DNA of 64,000 bases. Source: Abditibacteriaceae bacterium. Its GTDB lineage: Bacteria > Armatimonadota > Abditibacteriia > Abditibacteriales > Abditibacteriaceae. The notes beneath the pieces are model-generated. The model was not told the origin of the DNA. It saw nothing but the letters and a program-made list of their open reading frames with translations, and did not search any database. Positions 24,546 to 32,765 of this stretch are shown one piece after another. Location: the NCBI GenBank assembly GCA_019239895.1, contig JAFAZH010000021.1, positions 1-64,000 of the forward strand, read 5' to 3'. Positions within the stretch are counted from its first letter, which is position 1. Each line of letters starts with the position of its first letter. The translations under genes and the position numbers were made by a program.

Positions 24546-24590
24546 GCACAACGACTAAGCTCACCTCCGGGGTCGCAGCGGTGAGCAACA
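24546..24590 (-). other. Half attC site, minus strand
   Basis: On the minus strand GTGAGCTTAG then R' GTTGTGC (24552-24546) and the leader CGCTGTGCGC match the right half of attC sites in the window. No R'' is found before it. It overlaps the 3' end of the 24561-24911 gene. Confidence 0.45.
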
Positions 24591-24911
24591 CATCTCAACA
24601 GCCCTATTTGGGGGCGAGGTCAGGGCCGGGGCCGGATCCAGTGTCTGGTTCGGTATGGTGGCACCGGCCCCACACGAACCCCGCGACGCAAAAGCCAGCC
24701 ACACCAGCAAGACCACAGCGGCGATGACCACCAGGCGTGACGGCCCCACCGACACCCACTGCCAACTTGCTGCCACTGCGCAGAACACCCCAGCCAGGAG
24801 CGCCAGGGGCCAGCGCACCGGCGGGATGACATCCGCCAATGATGGCGGTCGGGAGATGCGTGGGTCATCCTCGTCATCCGCGAAGTGGTCGTCCGCTGCC
24901 GATTCATCCAT
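24561..24911 (-). CDS. Hypothetical membrane cassette protein
   Basis: A 116-aa protein with an acidic N-terminus (DESAADDHFADDEDDPR), then two closely spaced hydrophobic segments (WPLALLAGVFCAVAASW and RLVVIAAVVLLVWLAFA) and a basic Cys-containing tail. The ATG follows the attC R' at 24925 by 13 bp, the standard place for a cassette gene. The C-terminal tail runs into a half attC and may be extended by decay. No family recognised. Confidence 0.6.
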   Translation of the reverse strand: MDESAADDHFADDEDDPRISRPPSLADVIPPVRWPLALLAGVFCAVAASWQWVSVGPSRLVVIAAVVLLVWLAFASRGSCGAGATIPNQTLDPAPALTSPPNRAVEMCCSPLRPRR

Positions 24912-24924
24912 AAGCCGTCGTCTT

Positions 24925-25001
24925 CCGCAACGCTAAATTCCGCCGCGCCCGTGGGCTGAGGCCCGAAACCGAAAAGCGTCCATTGCACTGCCTGGTTGAG
25001 C
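24925..25001 (-). other. attC site, minus strand
   Basis: Minus strand: R'' GCTCAAC (25001-24995), R' GTTGCGG (24931-24925). R'' matches the reverse complement of the upstream R' (GTTGGGC at 25217-25211) in 6 of 7 bases. Confidence 0.7.
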
Positions 25002-25014
25002 CGCTTGTTCGTTG

Positions 25015-25179
25015 CTACCACCCGTAGCCTTTAGTGAAGCGACGGGGTTCTTCATCGAGTTTGCGCTTGGCTTCACGCCGCCGCAAACGGTTCGTCCATC
25101 GTTTGACCCACCAACGACCAGATCTACGCTTGTTTTTCTTGAACGCGCTCCATCCACGTTCGAGTTGTTCGTATTTCAT
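25015..25179 (-). CDS. Small basic cassette protein (54 aa)
   Basis: ATG at 25179, TAG at 25015-25017. The product is strongly basic and Trp/Arg-rich (YEQLERGWSAFKKNKR, RWWVKRWTNRLRRREAKRK). It fills the space between two attC sites exactly, starting 32 bp after one R' and ending 14 bp before the next R'', which supports it being the cassette's gene. A nucleic-acid-binding or antimicrobial-type role is possible, but nothing specific is recognised. Confidence 0.6.
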   Translation of the reverse strand: MKYEQLERGWSAFKKNKRRSGRWWVKRWTNRLRRREAKRKLDEEPRRFTKGYGW

Positions 25180-25210
25180 GTTTCACCTGCCCTAACACTG
25201 CGCGCAAGCG

Positions 25211-25289
25211 GCCCAACGTTAAGCTCCGCGGCGGGTGGAGGCACAGCGCAGCGGAGCCGGAACCCGTCCGTTGCAGCGTTTGGTTGGGC
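25211..25289 (-). other. attC site, minus strand
   Basis: Minus strand: R'' GCCCAAC (25289-25283), R' GTTGGGC (25217-25211), with arms GCAACGGACGGGTTCCGGC and a CCGCTGCGCT loop shared with the site at 27043-27116. Confidence 0.75.
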
Positions 25290-25294
25290 CGGTG

Positions 25295-25657
25295 TTATGA
25301 CGTTTTGATAATCTGGTTTTTGCAATTTTTACATTGACCCGTTTGCCGGATCAACCGTGCGCTATCTTTATCATCGAGTGCCTTGCCACAAAACGTACAT
25401 ACGACAGCTAAATCTAACGCTTTTATCTTCCTATCAATTACATATCCCACCATAGGTGCATAAGAAAATATGCACCCAAAGAAAATGATATTGAAAATCC
25501 AATCATGCCAGGCTTGCGACTTCATACTGTCAAAATGTCTTGCTAAAGGCATACCGAGCAGCGCACTAGCAAAAAGGAAATTAGCCGCCATGAGACCGAA
25601 TCTCACTCTGATTTGTCTATTACCGTCTAATCGTGCTAGAAAATCCGCTCTGTCCAT
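25295..25657 (-). CDS. Membrane protein with C-terminal zinc-ribbon-like Cys
   Basis: A 120-aa protein with two TM segments (FGLMAANFLFASALLGMPLA and WIFNIIFFGCIFSYAPMVGY) and a cytoplasmic tail holding two CxxC knuckles (VVCTFCGKAL and GQCKNCKNQI), which should bind zinc. The ATG at 25657 is chosen; a GTG start at 25681 would add eight residues. It lies between attC sites and is AT-rich compared with its surroundings. No named family recognised. Confidence 0.65.
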   Translation of the reverse strand: MDRADFLARLDGNRQIRVRFGLMAANFLFASALLGMPLARHFDSMKSQAWHDWIFNIIFFGCIFSYAPMVGYVIDRKIKALDLAVVCTFCGKALDDKDSARLIRQTGQCKNCKNQIIKTS

Positions 25658-25694
25658 GTCTTTAATATGCCAGCCCACCACGCCGCGCGCAACG

Positions 25695-25774
25695 GTCTAA
25701 CGCTCAGCTCACCCGCCGCCGCAAGCCGAAGCGCAGCGGAGGCTGTAGGCGGTCGGGTGCAGCGCCTGTTGTGT
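25695..25774 (-). other. attC site, minus strand
   Basis: Minus strand: R'' ACACAAC (25774-25768), arms GCACCCGACCGCC / GGCGGCGGGTGAG, R' GTTAGAC (25701-25695). It is nearly identical to the attC split by the IS110 element at 177-1513 and serves as the empty-site reference. Confidence 0.8.
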
Positions 25775-26017
25775 CGCGGTTGGACGCTTGCACCACCGGT
25801 TGCTGCGTCACTCACTGGATCCAATCAGATTACCAAGCCGCAGCAACCTAAAATCCAGTCAACTTGCACAGGTTGCTGAAAGTTACCACTGTCCCTAAAA
25901 GACAGGTGACATCTCAAGTCGAGACGCTCCCTATCTTTTACCGGACAGCATGAGGTCGGTCAGGTCGAGGAAATTATTGGATGCTCCGTCCTGTCACTCT
26001 CACTGCCGCTCTCACTA

Positions 26018-26738
26018 CTAAGGGCCAGTAATGCGCTGGAGCGCGAGGCTTTCACTGCCGCCTTGAGTGACATGCCCCGCCACCTAACCAAGGCCACGGG
26101 CATAGCGCTTTTCCTCGACGTTGCCTGGCTTAAGGTGGGTGAACTCCTTTGTCTGGAGACAATTGCTGAACGTTCCCGCGGGAGTGGTTGCCGTGCTGTT
26201 CAGGTTGAGGACGGTTGCTTGGTCTTCCGCGACCCCCTTCGCAAATTCCTGACGATAAGTGTCGCCGACTTTCGGATCAGCTTCCATGATGATGCCAGCT
26301 TGCGCACCGTTCACACCGGCTTCAAACGAGCCTGCGGTGCTCGTGACGTGGCCAGCGGCATCAAATTCTTTGGTGTCTTCGCCGAAATAAAACAGATTGC
26401 CTTTGTTGTCCTGAGCAAACCAGTCGAAGGTGTCTTCTTCCAAGACTCCATTGATGAAAACCCTGTCATGCACAACGCGGCATGTGACGCCTTGAATCAC
26501 TTTGGTAGCCGCAGTGACTGCAAACTCATCAGTCAGCACGTCACCCTCTTTGGTGCCTTTGTAGAAAAAGGTTGTGCCGGGCACAAGTGGAAAAAACTGA
26601 TTATTGATGTTAGTCGTGAACTTCGCGGGGTCAACCGTTGGGCCGCTGGGGGACGCTGAGACCTCCGCCTCCGCAACCGGACAACAGTGCCGATCCTATC
26701 GCACCGAGTACAGCAACCTGAACAAAGTCTCGTCTCAT
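26018..26738 (-). pseudogene. Broken lipoprotein gene (frameshift plus nonsense codon)
   Basis: From ATG 26738 the frame encodes RRDFVQVAVLGAIGSALLSG followed by CGGGG, a lipoprotein signal with lipobox LLSGC. It then stops because of an extra C in a CCCCC run near 26655. In the shifted frame the coding continues (SGPTVDPAKFTTNINNQFFP, LVPGTTFFYKGTKEGDVLTD) as a secreted beta-rich domain seen in many exported proteins. Near the end a TAG (after YARGLG, where relatives have GLGLV) cuts the frame, yet coding-like sequence continues in the same frame to TAG 26018-26020 (VTQGGSESLALQRITG). Two independent lesions argue for a true pseudogene rather than one sequencing error. Confidence 0.75.
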
Positions 26739-27042
26739 TTCGTTCTCCTTTAATGAGTGACGAAATTTCCAACCTTATCTTACCAACCGCAACGCCTCAT
26801 AGTAAATGTTGATTGGGGCGCAGTTGAGGCGATTAAACCGCCGCTGGTCCCACCCACAACCCGCTTGCACAGGAGCCGAAACATGTTGGCATCCGAAACA
26901 GAACATCTGTATCAGTGTAAACACACTGCGCCCGCTGCACACCCGACACCAACCGAGTCAACGCCACCGTTGACGAGACAACGCCAAACCTATGACCGAC
27001 AACGGCCTGAGAACGCTACGCTCTCATGGAATCTGGCGCAGC
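26739..27042. other. Intergenic, nothing recognised
   Basis: About 300 bp between the broken lipoprotein gene and a lone attC. No ORF with coding character, hairpin or clear promoter was seen. Confidence 0.5.
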
Positions 27043-27116
27043 GGCCCAATGCTCAGCTCAGCGGCAGTTAGGAGCGCAGCGGAGCCGGAACCCGTCCGTT
27101 GCAGCGATTGGTTCTG
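27043..27116 (-). other. Lone attC site, minus strand
   Basis: Minus strand: R'' GCAGAAC (27116-27110), arms as in the 25211-25289 site (GCAACGGACGGGTTCCGGC), R' ATTGGGC (27049-27043). It follows the frameshifted small gene at 27159-27475 in the correct gene-then-attC order. Confidence 0.65.
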
Positions 27117-27158
27117 CCGCTGTTAGTCGGCTGTAACCATCGGCATTCCAGCAACTCA

Positions 27159-27475
27159 CTATTGCGTGGTATAGGATCGCCTGTGATAGTTTGGCCTTTC
27201 TACAGGCTGAAGCGTTTGCTCCAGAGTATTTACCTCATTGAGCCGACTGATGCGATTCTGCTCATCAACCCGATAAACGCTGATGCGATACGATTGAACT
27301 ACCGCAAATCTGCCATTGGGTAAAGGCACAACATTATCCTGGCTTACCGATGTGGAAGATGAAGGTAAGATTTGTTTTCAACTGTTAAGTGCAACAGGTA
27401 GAAACCGCCGAGTATAGCACAGGCATTGAGGACTCCAACGATGAGAATTGTAATCGTGAGTGAGCGGTTTGTCAT
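27159..27475 (-). pseudogene. Small membrane-anchored gene, probably frameshifted
   Basis: ATG 27475 starts a 43-aa frame (NRSLTITILIVGVLNACAIL then GGFYLLHLTVENK), a clear TM anchor, ending at TAA 27344. A second frame overlapping its end continues with ordinary soluble sequence (VVPLPNGRFAVVQSYRISVY, RVDEQNRISRLNEVNTLEQ) to TAG 27159-27161. Joining them at the AAAACAAA run near residue 35 gives one protein of about 100 aa, so a one- or two-base indel is likely; a programmed shift is possible. TATAAT on the minus strand near 27505 could be its -10 box. Confidence 0.5.
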
Positions 27476-27641
27476 ATGAGACGCTCTTGCTAAGAGTTGG
27501 TGAGATTATACAACAAAGTGCTTTAGGCGGCATAGCAGCGGCAGTCTCAAAGCTGAATCTCATTAATAGGTGTGCCAGCAAGAGTGGCACGCTTGCGTTC
27601 CCTACCGTTGCGCTGTCTCGTCCCGGATAAGCCAGTATTGT

Positions 27642-27935
27642 TTAGTGGCGGAGTGATGCCTTATCACTTATTGTGGATCGCTGTGGCTCTAGGGCGGTAG
27701 TAAGATTTTGGGGCGGGTATATTGTTGCTGTTATGTAGCGCCAGGTGCGCTGGTTGGGCATTACACCTCGGTAGGCGTCGAATAATGGCACACCGCTTTC
27801 TTGCTGCTGCCCGCCCCCAGTGGTGTAAAAAACGCTGGCCCCCATACGGTCAACGGATAAGGGAACTTTGTAAGTGACTGCTACTTGCCCGTTCGTCGGG
27901 ATGTTGGGGAAAGTATATTTGACCGGAGACGGCAA
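27642..27935 (-). CDS. Hypothetical ORF, possibly 5'-truncated
   Basis: A 97-aa frame with a weak TTG start. It has protein-like composition (VKYTFPNIPTNGQVAVTYKV, PLFDAYRGVMPNQRTWRYIT) but three stop codons crowd just upstream and no ribosome site is visible. It may be the C-terminal piece of a larger exported protein. Not recognised. Confidence 0.35.
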   Translation of the reverse strand: MPSPVKYTFPNIPTNGQVAVTYKVPLSVDRMGASVFYTTGGGQQQESGVPLFDAYRGVMPNQRTWRYITATIYPPQNLTTALEPQRSTISDKASLRH

Positions 27936-28091
27936 TGCCGCCGCGGGATTGTCGGCTATAACCTATCATTATACGCCATAGCAGTGACACTAAGCCACAG
28001 CCATGCCAACTGAGTGACAGGAATCAACTGAGGTAGGCTGCAAGCACTGGTTATGCTGGGTTAAGGCGCGTTGGTCTGATCGTTGGTTATC

Positions 28092-28580
28092 TTATGAGTG
28101 CGCTATAAGAGTGACAAGGGCATTGCGCAGCCAGTAGCCTGTGCCCAGCCAACAGAGATTCACCAAAACGCGCCACCAGGCGGGCCGCCCGGACAAATCA
28201 ATACCCAGCTTTTCATTAACGAGGGCAAACGCGCCGAAGATGGCAAACAGAATGGTGACGGCTGGAACTTGCAAATGCCCTCGATACAAGTCAGCACTCA
28301 TGCTAAAGGGCAGGTCATGCAAGAGAAAACCCGAAGCCAGGAAGGTTAGATAGAAGGCGACGGGGCGTGCCAGATAACGCCGCAACGGGCGATAGACGTA
28401 ATACAGCAGTAACCAACCATAAACGGGATTCCAGTAGCGCCAAAAAATGCTGAAGGAAGAAGCGCACAAAGGTTTAGCAAACCAATTGAACGCAAACACA
28501 TGGATGTGCTTAGGTTCCCCCAGCCGTAGCACAAGATATTGGTGGAGGTTCGGTTGCGGCCTAGTCTTTTTGCGTTGCAC
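28092..28580 (-). CDS. MBOAT-like membrane protein
   Basis: A 162-aa polytopic protein. FSIFWRYWNPVYGWLLLYYV, then YRPLRR and FLASGFLLHDL, follow the pattern of membrane-bound O-acyltransferases (fWrrWn.s...w...yvy.pl ... SG..HG), including the His. The length is only about a third of a usual MBOAT protein, so it covers the catalytic core region at most and could be a remnant or a small relative. Four to five TM helices are visible. The start is uncertain. No acyl-chain or polysaccharide genes are adjacent. Confidence 0.55.
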   Translation of the reverse strand: MQRKKTRPQPNLHQYLVLRLGEPKHIHVFAFNWFAKPLCASSFSIFWRYWNPVYGWLLLYYVYRPLRRYLARPVAFYLTFLASGFLLHDLPFSMSADLYRGHLQVPAVTILFAIFGAFALVNEKLGIDLSGRPAWWRVLVNLCWLGTGYWLRNALVTLIAHS

Positions 28581-28856
28581 TTCTCTTTATACTACCTGCT
28601 TATACTATCTTCTGCCGTGTCGGGTGTTATCAGATCACCAGGCCAGAACGGGAAATGAGACGGGACTGATTTTTATAGAGTGTCTTGAAGTGCTGCCTCA
28701 AAATAGAGTCCTTCAACGCGTGAGAGGTTCAGAATGGTAATTCTCACTCGTCTTTTGAATCTACTCATAGAGCAGCCGTCTTAGGCCACTTAAACCTACT
28801 GCTACCTTGTAAAAACTGGAATACTCAGAGAGAGCAGAGGAGAAAGGTAAGGCATT

Positions 28857-29939
28857 ATGGCAGGCAGCGTTTTTGGCACGGTATTTCGGTTGAGCACCTG
28901 GGGCGAGTCGCATGGCGCGGCGGTGGGCTGCGTGGTGGATGGATGTCCCCCCGGAGTGCCCATCACTCCGCAGTATATTCAGGCCGACATGGATCGTCGT
29001 CGCCCCGGTTCCACCCCCGGCAGCACCCCGCGCAAAGAAGCCGACCAGGTCGAGATTCTCTCTGGCATATTCGAGGGCGTCACCACTGGCACACCGATTT
29101 CGATGTTGGTGCATAATGAGGATCAACGCTCCAAAGACTACAATGAAATGAAAGACCTCTATCGCCCCAGCCACGCCGACTTCACTTATCGCCAGAAATA
29201 TGGCGTCTATGACTATCGGGGCGGGGGGCGAGCTTCCTACCGCGAGGCGGTGGGCCGCGTGGCCGGTGGCGCGGTGGCGCGACGGCTCTTAGAAGAGCGG
29301 TGCCAGACTGAGATCGTGGGTTATGTGTTGCAGGTCGGCAATGTGCGTGGCGAGGTGGACACCGCTGCGGTGACTCGTGCGACAGTGGATGCCAGTGAAG
29401 TACGTTGTCCTGATTTGCAAGCCACTGAGCAGATGAAAGCCGCGATTCAAGAAGTCGCCAAAGCCGGGGATTCCATCGGCGGGGTAGTGGAAGTGGTCGC
29501 GCGCGGCGTCCTGGCTGGCCTGGGCGAACCCGTCTTCGACAAGTTGACGGCAGATTTCGCCAAAGCCCTAATGTCCATTCCGGCAGCGCGGGCCTTTGAG
29601 GTGGGTTCTGGTTTCAGCAGTGTCTTCATGCGCGGCTCACAGCACAATGATCCCTTTGTCATGAAAGCGGGGCGGGTAGGCACCAGTTCCAACAACTCCG
29701 GCGGTATCCAGGGCGGCATCTCCAACGGCGAGAACATCGTGTTACGCGTGGCCTTTAAGCCGGTGGCCACCATTGCCCAGGAGCAGACCACGATTTCCAC
29801 CGCAGGCGAACAGGTGAGTTTTCGGGGCCGGGGTCGCCACGACAAATCGGTGCTGCCGCGCGCGGTGGCCTCTGTCGAAGCGATGGTCGCCCTGGTTTTG
29901 GCCGACCACCTCCTGCGCCAGAATGCTTATGGGGAGTGA
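28857..29939 (+). CDS. aroC: Chorismate synthase
   Basis: A 360-aa enzyme for the last step of the shikimate pathway (5-enolpyruvylshikimate-3-phosphate to chorismate, with reduced FMN). All three family signatures are present: the N-terminal FRLSTWGESHGAAVGCVVDG, the central YRPSHADFTYRQKYGVYDYR with GGGRASYREAVGRVAGGAVA, and the C-terminal RVGTSSNNSGGIQGGISNGE with GRHDKSVLPRAV. Length is normal. It stands alone without other aro genes. A degenerate copy of its 3' end is found at 31652. Confidence 0.98.
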   Translation: MAGSVFGTVFRLSTWGESHGAAVGCVVDGCPPGVPITPQYIQADMDRRRPGSTPGSTPRKEADQVEILSGIFEGVTTGTPISMLVHNEDQRSKDYNEMKDLYRPSHADFTYRQKYGVYDYRGGGRASYREAVGRVAGGAVARRLLEERCQTEIVGYVLQVGNVRGEVDTAAVTRATVDASEVRCPDLQATEQMKAAIQEVAKAGDSIGGVVEVVARGVLAGLGEPVFDKLTADFAKALMSIPAARAFEVGSGFSSVFMRGSQHNDPFVMKAGRVGTSSNNSGGIQGGISNGENIVLRVAFKPVATIAQEQTTISTAGEQVSFRGRGRHDKSVLPRAVASVEAMVALVLADHLLRQNAYGE

Positions 29940-29955
29940 GTTGAACAGACACCAA

Positions 29956-30127
29956 CAGACCCCCACCCAGCCTCCCCCTTGATAAGGAGGAGGAGCTTGG
30001 CCCCACTGATGCCGACTCTCCACACCAGCCATAGGTATATGTAATGGCTCAACGTTAATAGCATTACGAACAAGCTGCTCCTGTGACCTCCTCCCCCTTG
30101 GTAAGGGGGAGGCTGGGTGGGGGTCTG
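29956..30127. repeat. Palindromic intergenic repeat (MITE/REP-like)
   Basis: Perfect 25-bp inverted arms (29956-29980 and 30103-30127, starting CAGACCCCCACCCAGCCT). Each arm continues into its own short hairpin (CCTCCCCCTTG.TAAGG...GG). Elements built from CCCACCCAGCCTCCCCC units are scattered in the intergenic DNA of many bacteria. No ORF lies inside. Confidence 0.75.
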
Positions 30128-30180
30128 TTCCTCACTCATAAGAGTTGCTAAACCCTGGCCTGACGTTACATAATAGGGCT

Positions 30181-31536
30181 GTGCGAATTCTTCAATGTGG
30201 CCCCATCCCCGTGGCGTTATTAAGTTTGCTGGTCTTAGGGAGTTCAACTCTGCCGGGACAGGGAGCAGAAAAACCGTTGCCCCATCTCACCGCAGCCGAA
30301 ACTACGCGCTCGCGTATTGCGCCCGGCGAAAGTCTACCGCTGCCGCGTGCTGTCTCACCTCCAATGTCGTCGCGTCCCCCTGCCATGCCGACCCCAGCGG
30401 AGCCGCTACCAATAGCCACCGCCGCCACCGCAAGCGCGGCTCTCAGCCCGACGCCAGCACCAGTCATGAAGCCCGTCGCTCCGGTGCGCCCCGCTCCTGG
30501 GCCGGTGTTAGCAAGTGGTGTGACTCTAGCGCCGGTGTCGCCTGCTTTGGTGATGCGCCTGGGCAGTGATCCCACGGTTAGAGACCTGGCTTTCGCACCG
30601 GATGGGCACACCGTCGTGAGCGCGGATGCTGATGGCCGTGTCGTTTCGTGGGATACCGACTCACGCCAGCCCATAGCACAGTGTAATTTCCCACCTAAGT
30701 TGCTGCACTTATCAGAGGATGGAAAAATGGTGGCGGGAGTGGTCATGCCACGGACTGCCGTTGCCACGGGGTCTCGCCCAAGGCAAAGTGTCAATGTGGC
30801 AAAGGTGCGGACAGGGCAACTTATCAGTGCGCTTTACCCCCTCGCTAACGGGCAACTCATACGACCTCTGATCACCACTCTCACCTTTAGCCCTGATGGG
30901 CGTGTGCTGGCGATTGCTGTAGGTTCCATTGGGCACAGCGAAGTGCAACTGTGGGATATAAGCACTGGCGCGATCATGAGCATTCTGCCGCCACTAGCCG
31001 GGGATGCCGGGCTGAGCTATGGTGTGCCCTCGTTGGCCTTTTCGCCGGATGGTGGAACTCTCGCGGTGAGCAGTTTTGTCAGGCCGGAGGCGGTAGCCGA
31101 TGAATATCGTTCAAAAACGACGCCACGCCTACCAGTGCCCGTGGTTGGCATCTACGATATCATGGGCAAACAGTGGCGCAAGACGTTGCCAGCCAGTCGT
31201 TCTCCGTTCTGTTTGTCGCCCGATGGCTCGCTGTTAGCGGCCTCTACCGTTGATCGTAAACGGGTGCAAGTCTGGGAAGTGGCAACGGGTAAGAAATTGC
31301 GGGCTTTTGGCTCGGCCAGCCTGCCCACTTCGCCCGTCGGCTTTGCGCCCGATGGCCAGCATCTCTGGTGCGACAGGAGCGGCTTAAAGTTATGGAACGT
31401 AACCTCTGGCGCATTAACCATTCAAGTGCCTTTTAACAGCCACGTCTCCAAAAATACTCTTTCTCCTGACGGGAGTTTCCTGGCGCGCGGGTTTGATAAT
31501 GGCACCGTGGAAATCTGGCGGCTGCGTAAACCCTGA
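30181..31536 (+). CDS. Exported WD40-repeat protein
   Basis: A 451-aa protein with a signal peptide (PVALLSLLVLGSSTLPGQGA), a Pro/Ala-rich linker of about 90 residues, then six to seven WD40 blades: VRDLAFAPDGHTVVSADADG, LTFSPDGRVLAIAVG, EVQLWDISTGAIMS, SLAFSPDGGTLAVSS, VQVWEVATGKKLRAFG, FLARGFDNGTVEIWRL. A propeller scaffold for protein interactions is expected, outside the cytoplasm. The start is set at GTG 30181; a TTG 36 bp upstream is possible. The gene lies between aroC and a remnant of a second aroC. Confidence 0.78.
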   Translation: MRILQCGPIPVALLSLLVLGSSTLPGQGAEKPLPHLTAAETTRSRIAPGESLPLPRAVSPPMSSRPPAMPTPAEPLPIATAATASAALSPTPAPVMKPVAPVRPAPGPVLASGVTLAPVSPALVMRLGSDPTVRDLAFAPDGHTVVSADADGRVVSWDTDSRQPIAQCNFPPKLLHLSEDGKMVAGVVMPRTAVATGSRPRQSVNVAKVRTGQLISALYPLANGQLIRPLITTLTFSPDGRVLAIAVGSIGHSEVQLWDISTGAIMSILPPLAGDAGLSYGVPSLAFSPDGGTLAVSSFVRPEAVADEYRSKTTPRLPVPVVGIYDIMGKQWRKTLPASRSPFCLSPDGSLLAASTVDRKRVQVWEVATGKKLRAFGSASLPTSPVGFAPDGQHLWCDRSGLKLWNVTSGALTIQVPFNSHVSKNTLSPDGSFLARGFDNGTVEIWRLRKP

Positions 31537-31651
31537 CAGTGATAGTTCGTACTCCCGCGCCTCCGCAGTGGCCGGGTGCCCTTTGGGCGGCGGGCCGGAG
31601 GTGAGGGTCATATCCAGTCTCTTCCTGCTACCGAGCCAGAACTGGCCGCAC

Positions 31652-31744
31652 GCGGTGGACACTGTCGAAGCGATGGTGGCTCTAGTTTTAGCCGACCACC
31701 TGCTGCGCCAGAATGCCTATGGAGTTTTGAGTGCTGAATTTTGA
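31652..31744 (+). pseudogene. Remnant of a second aroC 3' end
   Basis: The frame reads VDTVEAMVALVLADHLLRQN then AYG, against ASVEAMVALVLADHLLRQN then AYG at the end of the intact aroC. The DNA differs from the intact copy at several places, nearly all silent, so this piece evolved as a real gene or was imported before it lost its 5' part. Confidence 0.7.
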
Positions 31745-31830
31745 GGTTTGAATTGGGGAAGCCCAGAGAAGAACTACGCGTTGAGCCTCTGGTTTCCTAA
31801 AATTCAAACCTCAAAATTCAGCACTCAAAA
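31725..31830. repeat. Perfect 30-bp inverted repeat (possible bidirectional terminator)
   Basis: 31725-31754 (starting TTTTGAGTGCTGAATTTTGA) and 31801-31830 are perfect reverse complements with a 46-nt loop. It lies between the end of the aroC remnant and the 3' end of the minus-strand gene at 31838. The arms are AT-rich and lack a U-tract, so a mobile-repeat origin is equally possible. Confidence 0.7.
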
Positions 31831-31837
31831 TTCAAAT

Positions 31838-32719
31838 TCACCCCGTACTCCAACCCCCTTGAGTAGTAGCAGACTGCCTGCGAGGGAACACCATTTTCTG
31901 CGCGTGCAAAAGCATGATTAACACCTCAATGTCTTCCTGCGTTATGTCGCCCACCAGTTCGATATTAGCGTCGCTGTGTTCCGAAAGCGGGTATTTTAGC
32001 CGCCGCAGGGCGGGTGTCTCGGCAGTTTGACGTGTTTGACGTACCTGGCCCTCGAAAATTGCGGTTTCTAACTGGTGCTGTGTCTGACGCTGTGGCAAGT
32101 CAGGCGTGTCGGGTAGGGCGCAGTTCCCATCCAGCGATTGCGCTTGCTCCGTTAGGGAGGCGGCAGCGGAGCGGGCGTCTGGCGTTTCTGCCGGGGCATC
32201 TGAGCTGTATTGCTTTGGCTCGCCGTCAGGCTCGCCGTCGTCCTCTTCCGCAAAAAACGGCGTTTCCTGCGCAATAAATTCTAGTGTGTCGCGGTAATTG
32301 CGGATAACTTCGTCGGCAGTGCGCGGGTGGAACTTCTTTTGGAGTAAAAGATAGCGCAAACTACTGTCGCTGGGCAGTCTATCGCCATATTTGTCGCGCA
32401 GTTCTGCAAACAGCACAGGAGCGAAGGCGGCGCGGCGCAGCGCCTCGGCGCGCTCCGGCTCACCGGGTGGCAATTCCATAATGGCAATGGCATCGCGGCT
32501 GACCCTGGAACCTTCCTTCGTGGCTTCCAGTAGGCCGTATTTGCGCAGGGCGGAGACGACTCCCGCCGATGCACCATTGAGACTTTTGTAGCCTAAGTCA
32601 GCGGCTAAGACATCATCTTTGGTGGGGTGCGTGTGCTCCTTCTGGTAGATCCGCTGGATGCGCTCAAGGGCATCGGCAAAGCTGATCTGGGGATAATTGG
32701 GACTACGAGTCGCGGGCAT
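31838..32719 (-). CDS. Winged-helix-like hypothetical protein
   Basis: A 293-aa protein. The N-terminal 95 residues (FADALERIQRIYQKEHTHPT, AADLGYKSLNGASAGVVSAL, RKYGLLEATKEGSRVSRDAI) read like a winged-helix domain often found in uncharacterised genes of mobile DNA. Then SLRYLLLQKKFHPRTADEVI forms a helical domain. The middle is low-complexity and acidic, and the C-terminus (DITQEDIEVLIMLLHAQ) is helical. A strong AGGAGG site precedes the ATG. A perfect palindrome 26 bp upstream of the start suggests that the protein represses its own gene. The domain call is by eye and function is unknown. Confidence 0.6.
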   Translation of the reverse strand: MPATRSPNYPQISFADALERIQRIYQKEHTHPTKDDVLAADLGYKSLNGASAGVVSALRKYGLLEATKEGSRVSRDAIAIMELPPGEPERAEALRRAAFAPVLFAELRDKYGDRLPSDSSLRYLLLQKKFHPRTADEVIRNYRDTLEFIAQETPFFAEEDDGEPDGEPKQYSSDAPAETPDARSAAASLTEQAQSLDGNCALPDTPDLPQRQTQHQLETAIFEGQVRQTRQTAETPALRRLKYPLSEHSDANIELVGDITQEDIEVLIMLLHAQKMVFPRRQSATTQGGWSTG

Positions 32720-32744
32720 ATAAATACCTCCTGCCCGTTAGCTT

Positions 32745-32765
32745 ACGACAAATTTAATTTGTCGT
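32745..32765. promoter_or_regulatory. Perfect 21-bp palindrome, likely operator
   Basis: ACGACAAATT, a central T, then AATTTGTCGT, 26 bp upstream of the ATG at 32719 and just before its ribosome site. Further imperfect repeats (GTCG..CGAC, TTGCG..CGCAA) follow within 30 bp. This fits dimer binding by the wHTH-like product. Confidence 0.6.

Noticed and set aside
26063..26659. 198-aa plus-strand ORF
   Set aside because: It is antisense to the broken lipoprotein gene, whose minus-strand frame has clear secreted-protein features.
27378..27590. 70-aa minus-strand ORF
   Set aside because: It overlaps the better-supported TM-anchor ORF in another frame and lacks coding character.
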